17,222 bases of DNA from JAFAVZ01 sp036009105 (lineage in GTDB: Bacteria > Acidobacteriota > Thermoanaerobaculia > Gp7-AA8): contig DASYMJ010000141.1 of assembly GCA_036009105.1 (NCBI GenBank), positions 1-17,222 of the forward strand, read 5' to 3'. The translations under genes were made by a program, and so were the position numbers. Below, piece by piece: positions 1-5,970 of this stretch; position 1 is the stretch's first letter, and each line of letters starts with the position of its first letter. The notes below the pieces were generated by a model, which saw nothing but the letters and a program-made list of their open reading frames with translations, made no database searches and was not told where the DNA came from.

Positions 1-1
1 C

Positions 2-970
2 GACCTCCCCTCCTGGGTGGTGGTCGTGGTGCCGGCCGCGGTGATCGTCACCCTCGTCGCGGTGCCGGGCCTGCTCGCCGGCAACATGACGTTCCCCCAG
101 CGCCTCGTGGCCGCGATCGGGGTGGCCATCTTCGGCGTGGCCTTCGTCGTCGTCTCCTCGCGCATCGTCGGCCTGATCGGCGTCTCCTCCAACCCCACCT
201 CGGCCATGACGCTCGTCACGCTCCTCGGCGTCTCCGTCGTCTTCGTCCTCTGCGGCTGGACCGATCCGTCCGCCCGCGCGGCGATCCTCACCGTCGGCAC
301 GGTGGTCTGCATCGCGGCGTCGAAGGCGGGCGACATCTCCCAGGACCTGAAGACCGGCTGGCTGGTCGGCGCCACGCCGGCGCGGCAGCAGTTCGGCCAG
401 TTCGTCGGCGCGGCGTTCGCCTGCTGGGCCATCGCCTTCACCGTGCTGAAGCTGGGCGAGGTCTACAAGTTCGGCTCCGCGGACCTCCCCGCGCCGCAGG
501 CAACGCTGATGAAGACCGTGATCGAGGGCGTGCTGGCCGGCTCGCTGCCGTGGGGCCTGGTCGGCACCGGCGCCGCGCTCGCCGTCTGCGCGCTGATCGC
601 CGGCCTGCCCGGCCTCTCCTTCGCCATCGGCATCTACCTCCCGCTGGCCACGCTGACGCCGATCTTCGTCGGCGGCATCGTGCGCCGCCTCGTCGACCAG
701 CGCCGTGCCGGCAAGCCGGGGGAGGCCGACCCCGGCGTGCTCGCCGCCTCGGGGATGATCGCCGGCGAGGGGCTGACCGGCGTCCTCATTGCCATCCTGA
801 TCGGGACGAAGGAGAAATGGACGGCGCTGGCCAACGGCCTCTCCGCGGTCCACTTCTCCGACCGCAAGTTCACCTGGGTCACCGGCCCGGCCGGCGTGGT
901 CCTCGGCATCGCCATCGTGCTCGGCATCTGCCTGCTGCTGTACCGCGCCGGACGTTCGGCCGAGGCGTAG
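2..970 (+). CDS. OPT-family oligopeptide transporter, C-terminal part (5' end outside window)
   Basis: This is an inner-membrane proton-coupled oligopeptide or metal-chelate transporter of the OPT family. The frame is open from base 2, so the N-terminal part lies outside the window and only about 322 residues are visible. The visible part is almost entirely hydrophobic helices. It contains the stretch KAGDISQDLKTGWLVGATP, followed by RQQFGQFVGA, which is characteristic of bacterial OPT proteins. Later helices include a Gly/Pro-rich segment (LPGLSFAIGIYLPLATLTP) and a final helix ending near LLLYRAGR. It ends with TAG and is followed by a hairpin repeat, with the next gene on the opposite strand, so transcription probably stops here. 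The family call is from motif memory and is strong; the substrate cannot be read from the sequence. Confidence 0.9.
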   Translation, partial: DLPSWVVVVVPAAVIVTLVAVPGLLAGNMTFPQRLVAAIGVAIFGVAFVVVSSRIVGLIGVSSNPTSAMTLVTLLGVSVVFVLCGWTDPSARAAILTVGTVVCIAASKAGDISQDLKTGWLVGATPARQQFGQFVGAAFACWAIAFTVLKLGEVYKFGSADLPAPQATLMKTVIEGVLAGSLPWGLVGTGAALAVCALIAGLPGLSFAIGIYLPLATLTPIFVGGIVRRLVDQRRAGKPGEADPGVLAASGMIAGEGLTGVLIAILIGTKEKWTALANGLSAVHFSDRKFTWVTGPAGVVLGIAIVLGICLLLYRAGRSAEA

Positions 971-984
971 GGCTGCCCCGTTGC

Positions 985-1040
985 AAAGCCTTCTCCCCGC
1001 CGCGCGGGGAGAAGGTGCCCGAGGGGAGTTGGAGAGGGTG
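985..1040. repeat. Hairpin repeat element between convergent genes (REP-like)
   Basis: Bases 990-999 and 1005-1014 form a perfect 10-bp inverted repeat (CTTCTCCCCG / CGGGGAGAAG) around a 5-base loop, followed by GTGCCCGAGGGGAG. This hairpin-plus-tail pattern is a widespread intergenic repeat type in GC-rich bacteria (from memory). It fills the gap between the convergent OPT and LamG genes, where it could act as a bidirectional transcription stop. There is no T-tract, so a canonical intrinsic terminator is not shown. Confidence 0.6.
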
Positions 1041-1041
1041 A

Positions 1042-1866
1042 TCAGGGCAGCGGCTTCTTGCACTTGCCGCGCGGGCCGGCGTTGAAGATGGCGAACGCCT
1101 CCGCGTCGGTCAGGCCGCGCTTGATGATCTCCAACTCGTCGATGCAGCCTCTGTAGAAGCTCTGCCCGAGGGCGGGGTTGCGCTGGCCGATGAAGAGCGA
1201 CGAGGTGTTGGCGATGTCGCCCTGCCGGGGCACGAAGGTGTGCACGATGTTTCCGTCCACGAAGATCGTGCCGCGAGCATTCGGGCCGCAGCGGGGGGCG
1301 ACGCGCACGGCGACGAAGTGCCACTGGTTGTCCGCCACGTTGACCGTGGTCGGCGCGATCTCGTTCGTGCAGGAGGCGGCGGTGTTCGTGGCCGCGGCGC
1401 AGACCTGCGCGCCCGGACCGGTGGCGATCTGGAAGCCCGGCCGGCCGTTGGCCAGGAAGAGGCTGTAGCCGCGCAGATCGGTCGGCGTCACCGAGCGCTT
1501 GTCGAGGATGGTGACCACGCCCGAGGACTGGCCGGTGCGGATCCAGGCGTCGATGAAGATCGGCTCCGACTGCGCGCAGGCGCCGGCGAAATTGATCTCC
1601 GGGTGGTTGGCCACCGTGGCGAACGCGCCGTCGCCGTTGAAGCACGCCGCGCGGTCCACGACGCCGGCCGCCGTGGTGACGCCGCCGGTGAAGACCGCGG
1701 CGTTGTTGAACAGGGCCGAGTCCCGCGAAGGGGAGCCGGGCAGGTCGAAGGTCCACCACGCGGTCATCTGCGGAGGAGGAGGAATGCAACATTGCGTCGG
1801 TGCCGGTTGCGCCGCGGCGCCCACGGCGGTCAGGAAGAGGAGGGAAATCAGTATCCGTGCTCGCAT
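1042..1866 (-). CDS. Secreted LamG / concanavalin A-like domain protein
   Basis: Predicted exported protein of 274 residues. It begins with a signal peptide (MRARILISLLFLTAVGAAA, likely cleaved before Q20). The rest is a LamG/ConA-like jelly-roll domain. WWTFD near the N-terminus, FIDAWIRT in the middle, QWHFVAVRV, IFVDGNIV and the C-terminal CIDELEIIKRGLTDAEAFAIFNAG are typical of the LamG/laminin_G_3 family. Several cysteines suggest disulfides outside the cytoplasm. An ATG at 1884 is also in frame, but the start at 1866 is preferred: AAAGGGG lies just upstream at good spacing, and the 1866 start gives a clean signal peptide. These domains usually bind glycans or proteins; no catalytic residues can be assigned. 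It appears to be a single-gene unit. Confidence 0.85.
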   Translation of the reverse strand: MRARILISLLFLTAVGAAAQPAPTQCCIPPPPQMTAWWTFDLPGSPSRDSALFNNAAVFTGGVTTAAGVVDRAACFNGDGAFATVANHPEINFAGACAQSEPIFIDAWIRTGQSSGVVTILDKRSVTPTDLRGYSLFLANGRPGFQIATGPGAQVCAAATNTAASCTNEIAPTTVNVADNQWHFVAVRVAPRCGPNARGTIFVDGNIVHTFVPRQGDIANTSSLFIGQRNPALGQSFYRGCIDELEIIKRGLTDAEAFAIFNAGPRGKCKKPLP

Positions 1867-1940
1867 CTCAAATACCCCTTTCATTGGGTTGATGCGCTCT
1901 AGACGGACGCCGAAGTTTTTTTCCGAACCGGGCGTCGTGC

Positions 1941-1946
1941 TACGAT
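1941..1946 (+). promoter_or_regulatory. Possible -10 element for the small gene at 1985
   Basis: TACGAT resembles the sigma70-type -10 hexamer and lies in a locally AT-richer stretch after a run of T at 1915-1922. No clear -35 is visible. It would give a leader of about 30 bases before the ATG at 1985, which has its own purine-rich ribosome site. Confidence 0.25.
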
Positions 1947-1984
1947 GCGCGACCCTTTGTCAAATCGAGGAAGAAAGGAAATCC

Positions 1985-2136
1985 ATGACTCACGCGAACG
2001 AAAAACAGCTCCCGCACCTGGTCGGCTCCGGCTTCGACCGCGGCGCGTCGCCGTTTTCGTGGCGCGCCGTCATGACCATTCCGGCTTCATCCTCTTTGAC
2101 ATCACCGCGCATTGCACGAGGGACCGCGAGCTGTAA
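1985..2136 (+). pseudogene. Small unrecognised gene with a probable frameshift
   Basis: An ATG at 1985 follows a strong purine-rich ribosome site (AGGA at 1976-1979, spacing 5). The first 20 or so codons (MTHANEKQLPHLVGSGFDRG) use G/C at the third position, like neighbouring genes. After about base 2045 this frame loses that bias and runs to a stop at 2168-2170 (61 residues in total). The other frame takes the bias over: it reads VAVFVARRHDHSGFILFDIT and then TAHCTRDREL, ending with TAA at 2134-2136. The simplest reading is one small gene of about 50 residues broken by a frameshift near 2040-2055, either a real mutation or a sequencing error. I recognise no family. If there is no frameshift, the product is the 61-residue ORF 1985-2170. 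Confidence 0.35.
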
Positions 2137-2170
2137 CGCGGCAGAGCAGGCAAGCACGCGCCACCGGTAA

Positions 2171-2672
2171 GCAGCGACTGCGCTGCCGCTCCGGCGGCGC
2201 ACATCCCCTACACGAATCCGATTTCACGATTGACGGGACTCCGGCGATCCCGATCCAACCGCGTCAACCCGATTCGTCCGGCCCGGAGACCTCGCGGTCT
2301 CCTGATGCTGGCAGCGATCGACCGGATCGTCTGCAGACGGCCTCCGCCCCCGGTTCCAGAACCCAAATGCGCGGAGGTCGCCGGGGCCACGCGACGTGTG
2401 ACGGCCACTCAGGTGGGAGCGGCCAACGCGTGGCGCCCGGCGCCGCGGAACACCACCACGGACTCCTCGCCGAGTCCGCCCGGCGCCTTTGGGACGGGAG
2501 ATAGCTCCCGCCACACCGCCTACACCATCGATTTGCCGGACCAGTCACGAAGCAGCACCACTCCATATGGGAACGCGCTTCCCCGGAGCTGCGGCAACGA
2601 GCCGGGACGCGGCGATCGCCCGGTCGCCAACCTTCAACAACGATCGCGGAGGCGGGACTGGACGAGTTGCTG
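2171..2672. other. Intergenic stretch without a convincing gene, rich in short hairpins
   Basis: No open frame here shows the third-position G/C bias or a family motif. Several perfect short stems are visible: 2171-2176 with 2181-2186 (6 bp, 4-base loop), 2285-2291 with 2296-2302 (7 bp, loop TCGC), 2386-2393 with 2427-2434 (8 bp, enclosing a small CCAC/GTGG hairpin at 2405-2416), 2459-2465 with 2472-2478 (7 bp), and 2495-2500 with 2505-2510 (6 bp). They may be decayed repeats, part of a structured RNA, or chance pairing in GC-rich DNA. Confidence 0.4.
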
Positions 2673-2731
2673 GTTGTCAGTTGTCGGTTGTCGGTATTTC
2701 TACTGACAACTGATCACTGACAACCGACAAC
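2673..2731. repeat. Inverted heptad repeat (ACYGACA family), copy 1
   Basis: Four consecutive 7-base units at 2702-2729 follow ACYGACA (the second is ACTGATC). The opposite strand of 2673-2696 carries three units of the same family. The two arms face each other across the 4-base loop TTTC (2697-2700), so the element can fold into an imperfect hairpin. A second copy lies at 12152-12217. It sits directly upstream of the MoxR gene, ending 37 bases before the ATG. Similar TTGTCAGT/TTGTCGGT strings are, to my recollection, dispersed intergenic repeats in some high-GC soil bacteria. Confidence 0.75.
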
Positions 2732-2755
2732 TCTCAATGGTCCCGCCTCCGATGC

Positions 2756-2761
2756 GATACT
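2756..2761 (+). promoter_or_regulatory. Candidate -10 element of the MoxR gene (leaderless layout)
   Basis: GATACT, preceded by TGC in the extended -10 position, ends exactly 7 bases before the ATG at 2769. Transcription would then begin at or next to the start codon. No Shine-Dalgarno sequence fits between, and no good -35 is visible. Inferred from spacing only. Confidence 0.4.
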
Positions 2762-2768
2762 TCGCCCC

Positions 2769-3887
2769 ATGCCTTCGAAGCTCACTAGTGAAGACATCCT
2801 GCCCGGCGCCGTCATGGAGGCGGTGTTCGAGCCGAACCCGGTGGAGAAGAGCAGCGAGTTTCTCTACCGGGCCACCCATCTGGACGGCCGCCGCGCGCCG
2901 AAGGTCGTCCTCTCCCGCGACCCGCGCATCCGCTCCGGCGTGCGCTGCCTCGTCCGGGTCACGCGGGTGGAGAAGAAGAAGCGGGAAGACCGCGGCTACA
3001 TCGAGGTCGAGCTGCTGCAGAACCTGGAGTTCGAGATCGCGGACGTCTGGCTCGATCCGGTCGTCTCCCGCAAGCTGCAGGTCCTGCTCGAGAACGGCCG
3101 CAACATCCTCCTGGATGGTCCGCAGGGCTGCGGCAAAACCGTGCTGGCCCGCTCCATCGGCACCTCCATGGGCTACGAGTTCGTCTTCTTCAACTGCAGC
3201 GCCGTGGTCGAGGCCACGGACTTCATCGCCACCCTGCAGGTGCGCTCCTCCGAGAGCGGCGCGCCGGTCACCTCCTTCCTCCCCACCGAGATCCTCGCCG
3301 CCCTGGAAGCGGCGCAGACCGATCACCGCCGGCGCTTCCTCGTTTTCCTCGACGAGCTGAATCGCTGTCCGGAGAGCGCGCGCAACGCGCTGATGCCGGC
3401 CCTCGACACCACTCGCCGCATCTTCAATCCGATCAGCAACCAGTTCATCGCCATCCCCGACACGGTGCAGTTCATCGCCGCCGTGAACCGCGGCGACGAG
3501 TTCTCCGGCACCTTCAACATCGATGCGGCGCAGCTCGACCGCTTCGCCCCGATCGCCATGGACTACCTTCCCGCCATCGAGGAAGTGCGCATGCTTTCCA
3601 GGCGCTACCCGTCCGTCGGCGACGAGACGATCCGCGCGGTGGTCGACATCGCGCATCGCATCCGCGGCGCGGCGGAGCTGGGCGCGGGCCTCTCCGTGCG
3701 CGCGACGGATGAAGTCTGCGCGTATCTGAGCCATCCCGTCTTCGCGCACGACCAGACCAAGATGTTGCCCGAGATCCTGAAGGACTCCTTCTGCGGCCGC
3801 TACGCCGGCCGCTGGCACGACGCGACGACCGAGGCCGGCGCCGCGTGGGGCATCGTGCAGAAGGCGCTGCGGGAGAGCCGGCCGTAA
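2769..3887 (+). CDS. MoxR/CobS-type AAA+ ATPase
   Basis: Cytoplasmic AAA+ ATPase of 372 residues, expected to form a ring that remodels a partner by ATP hydrolysis. Residues 117-124 are a Walker A motif (GPQGCGKT) and 190-197 a Walker B (FLVFLDEL). N240 is in the sensor 1 position (FIAAVNRG), R258 in LDRF is the likely arginine finger, and R311 (GLSVRATDEV) fits sensor 2. These features and the overall length fit the MoxR branch (CobS, CbbQ, NorQ, RavA relatives). The first 100 or so residues look beta-rich and basic and are not a usual MoxR N-terminus. The ATG is the first start in the frame and has a -10-like hexamer 7 bases before it. The FGE-like gene starts one base after the stop, so the two are almost certainly co-transcribed. 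A VWA gene, the typical MoxR partner, converges from the other side. Confidence 0.9.
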   Translation: MPSKLTSEDILPGAVMEAVFEPNPVEKSSEFLYRATHLDGRRAPKVVLSRDPRIRSGVRCLVRVTRVEKKKREDRGYIEVELLQNLEFEIADVWLDPVVSRKLQVLLENGRNILLDGPQGCGKTVLARSIGTSMGYEFVFFNCSAVVEATDFIATLQVRSSESGAPVTSFLPTEILAALEAAQTDHRRRFLVFLDELNRCPESARNALMPALDTTRRIFNPISNQFIAIPDTVQFIAAVNRGDEFSGTFNIDAAQLDRFAPIAMDYLPAIEEVRMLSRRYPSVGDETIRAVVDIAHRIRGAAELGAGLSVRATDEVCAYLSHPVFAHDQTKMLPEILKDSFCGRYAGRWHDATTEAGAAWGIVQKALRESRP

Positions 3888-3888
3888 G

Positions 3889-5970
3889 GTGACGCTGCGC
3901 GACGACCTGGCCGATCCGTCGCCGGAGGTACGCGCCGCCGCCTATCGCTCGCTGCGCGGAGCGCGGAGCCTGCACGCGCTGCGCCTCCTCGCCGCCGGCC
4001 TGGATGACCCGCATGACGCCGTCGTCACCGCGGCGGCCGAGGTGATGATGGAGACGCAGGACGCCGGGCCGCGCGCGCTGGTGGCCTTCCATCCCCGCCG
4101 CGCCGCGAGACGCGTCGCCGTCCGCGTCACGGAAGACCTCGACCTGCTCTACCTCCTCCTGGCCGATCCCGAAACGCGCGGGGAGACGATCGAGCGGCTG
4201 CGCCTGCATCCTCCCATCGGCGGCACCGACGGGCGCGCGGCGATCCTGCGCCGCCTCCTGGCCGACGGCTCGCTGCCGCCCGCCGATGCGGGAAGCCTCT
4301 TCCGCGACGACGCCGGCTCCCTCGCCCTGCTGGCCATGCAGCTCGCGCGCGAGGTGATCCAAGCGGCGAAGGGCGAGCCGGAGATCGTGTACGAACGGCC
4401 GGCGTATCTCGAAGGGGCGTTCGTGCCGCCTTCCTTCGTCACCATCATCGACGTGCTCGACGCCGTCCCCGGCGCCTGGCGTGCCACGCTCGCCCATCGC
4501 CACGTCTTCAGCGACGGCGAGAGCGCGCGGATGGCCTTCCTGGCCTGGCTCAGCCTCACCGTGCATTCGGCGCGGCATCACATGGCGCGCCGTTCGTGGA
4601 ATGCCGAGGCGCTGGCCATCGAGAGCACGACCATGCCGGCGCTGCTGCTGGCCGAAGCCATCCCCCTCGCCGTCCGCCGCGACGCCTTGCGCGCCGCGGC
4701 CGGCATCACCGGCCAGCAGCTCGATCCGGCGGCGTTCGGCTGGGACGCTCCGTTCATCCTCAGCTGCCTCTTCAACCCGGTCACGCATCGCGACTCCGGC
4801 GTGCACGACCTGCGCGCCGCGTACGCGCTGCTCGACGTCCGCTCCGCCGGCACGCCGCTGCAGGGCATGCAAGCCCGACTCGGCACGCCGGCCATCCTCC
4901 GGGCGGCGGCGGAAGGCGCCGCCGATCTGGCCTGGATGATCGCCGCCACGCCGCGCGGCCTCACCGACCATGACGTGGCCCAGCAGTGGCTCGCCGCGAT
5001 CGCGGCCGCCGAGCCGCGGGCGTTCATCGACATCACCCGCACCCTCCCCAGCGCCTGGTGGGTGAGCGTGGTCTCCTCCCCCGGCGCTCCGGTGCTGGAA
5101 GGGCTGATGAACGCGCTGGCGGAGAGCGATGCGCCGCCGGCCACGTGGAGCACCTGGGCCGCGGCGCTGACCGGCTCCCTGCCCTCCTCCGGCGCCATCC
5201 TCGAGCAGCGCGGCTATCGCGCGGTGCGCCCGGGCACGCCGGCGTTTCCGCATGCGCTCTCCCGTGCGCAACAGCAGTCGGCGGAGCGCATCAACGTGCC
5301 GCCCGTCATCGAGCATCGCGCCAGCGGCATCGTCTTCGTCATCATCCCCGGCGGCGAGTTCCTGATGGGCGGTCCCGATTCCGATCCCGAAGCCTATGAG
5401 CGGGAGAAGCCGGCGCGCCTGGTCACCATCGAGACGTGCTATCTGGCCGTGACGCCGGTGACGCAGGCGCGGTGGAGCGGCGGCGAGCTGCCGTTCCGCG
5501 ACGATCCGCGCGTGCCGGCCCGCGGCATCCACTGGACGCGGGCCGCCGCATTCGCAAAGAGCCTGGGCATGCGCCTGCCCACCGAGGCGGAGTGGGAGCG
5601 GGCCGCTCGGGCCGGCACGGCGACGCGCTACTGGTGGGGCGACGCGTATGAAAACGGCCGCGCCAACTGCCAGTCGGAGCTCGGCCGCCCCTCCCCCGTC
5701 GGAACGTTCCCGCCGAACCCCTGGGGTCTGGTCGACATCCTGGGCAACGTGTGGGAGTGGTGCCAGGAGTGGTACACCGATGCGACCTTCCGCATGCCCG
5801 TGCGCTGGCGCGTGCTGCGCGGCGGCTCGTGGCTCGGCGAGCGCTGGAACGTGCGCGCCTCGGAGCGCTACTGGGGCGAGCCGGACGGGCCGAATCCATC
5901 GGGCACGTGCGGTGTGCGCCCGGCGCTGGATGTGTCGATCTGCTTCGAGGGGCCGGCGCCGGTGTCATGA
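3889..5970 (+). CDS. Helical-repeat protein with C-terminal FGE-like (SUMF1/C-type-lectin fold) domain
   Basis: Protein of 693 residues starting at GTG 3889, one base after the MoxR stop. Residues 1-60 look like HEAT-type helical repeats (SPEVRAAAYRSLRG, then DPHDAVVTAAAEVM). Residues 60-465 are mostly helical and I recognise no family. Residues 470-685 are an FGE-sulfatase/SUMF1-type domain: FVIIPGGEFLMGG (483-495), MRLPTEAEWERAARAG (561-576), YWWGD, GLVDILGNVWEWCQEW (613-628), VLRGGSWLGERWNVRASERY (642-661) and GVRPAL. Genuine FGEs have two cysteines after RGGSW; here that stretch (LGERWNV) has none, so formylglycine formation from cysteine is unlikely. The domain is more likely a binding or structural module. 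There is no signal peptide, so it is probably cytoplasmic and a partner or client adaptor of the MoxR ATPase. Its stop overlaps the tail of the convergent VWA gene. Confidence 0.85.
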   Translation: MTLRDDLADPSPEVRAAAYRSLRGARSLHALRLLAAGLDDPHDAVVTAAAEVMMETQDAGPRALVAFHPRRAARRVAVRVTEDLDLLYLLLADPETRGETIERLRLHPPIGGTDGRAAILRRLLADGSLPPADAGSLFRDDAGSLALLAMQLAREVIQAAKGEPEIVYERPAYLEGAFVPPSFVTIIDVLDAVPGAWRATLAHRHVFSDGESARMAFLAWLSLTVHSARHHMARRSWNAEALAIESTTMPALLLAEAIPLAVRRDALRAAAGITGQQLDPAAFGWDAPFILSCLFNPVTHRDSGVHDLRAAYALLDVRSAGTPLQGMQARLGTPAILRAAAEGAADLAWMIAATPRGLTDHDVAQQWLAAIAAAEPRAFIDITRTLPSAWWVSVVSSPGAPVLEGLMNALAESDAPPATWSTWAAALTGSLPSSGAILEQRGYRAVRPGTPAFPHALSRAQQQSAERINVPPVIEHRASGIVFVIIPGGEFLMGGPDSDPEAYEREKPARLVTIETCYLAVTPVTQARWSGGELPFRDDPRVPARGIHWTRAAAFAKSLGMRLPTEAEWERAARAGTATRYWWGDAYENGRANCQSELGRPSPVGTFPPNPWGLVDILGNVWEWCQEWYTDATFRMPVRWRVLRGGSWLGERWNVRASERYWGEPDGPNPSGTCGVRPALDVSICFEGPAPVS

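Noticed and set aside
2341..2380. Possible tRNA T-arm (GGTTCCAGAACC)
   Set aside because: The flanking bases do not pair as a T-stem and no acceptor or anticodon arm can be built.
2230..2706. 158-codon plus-strand open frame in the intergenic stretch
   Set aside because: Pro/Arg/Ser-rich, no codon bias, no ribosome site, and it runs into the heptad repeat.
2673..2731. CRISPR-like array
   Set aside because: Units are contiguous 7-mers with no spacers and in inverted orientation.
3514..5532. 672-codon open frame on the minus strand opposite the MoxR and FGE-like genes
   Set aside because: Arg/Gly/Ala/His-rich composition and no motifs. The plus strand carries clear AAA+ and FGE domains, so this is a by-product of high GC content.
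5329..5955. Diversity-generating retroelement target (the FGE domain shares the C-type lectin fold)
   Set aside because: No reverse transcriptase gene and no template repeat visible within the window.
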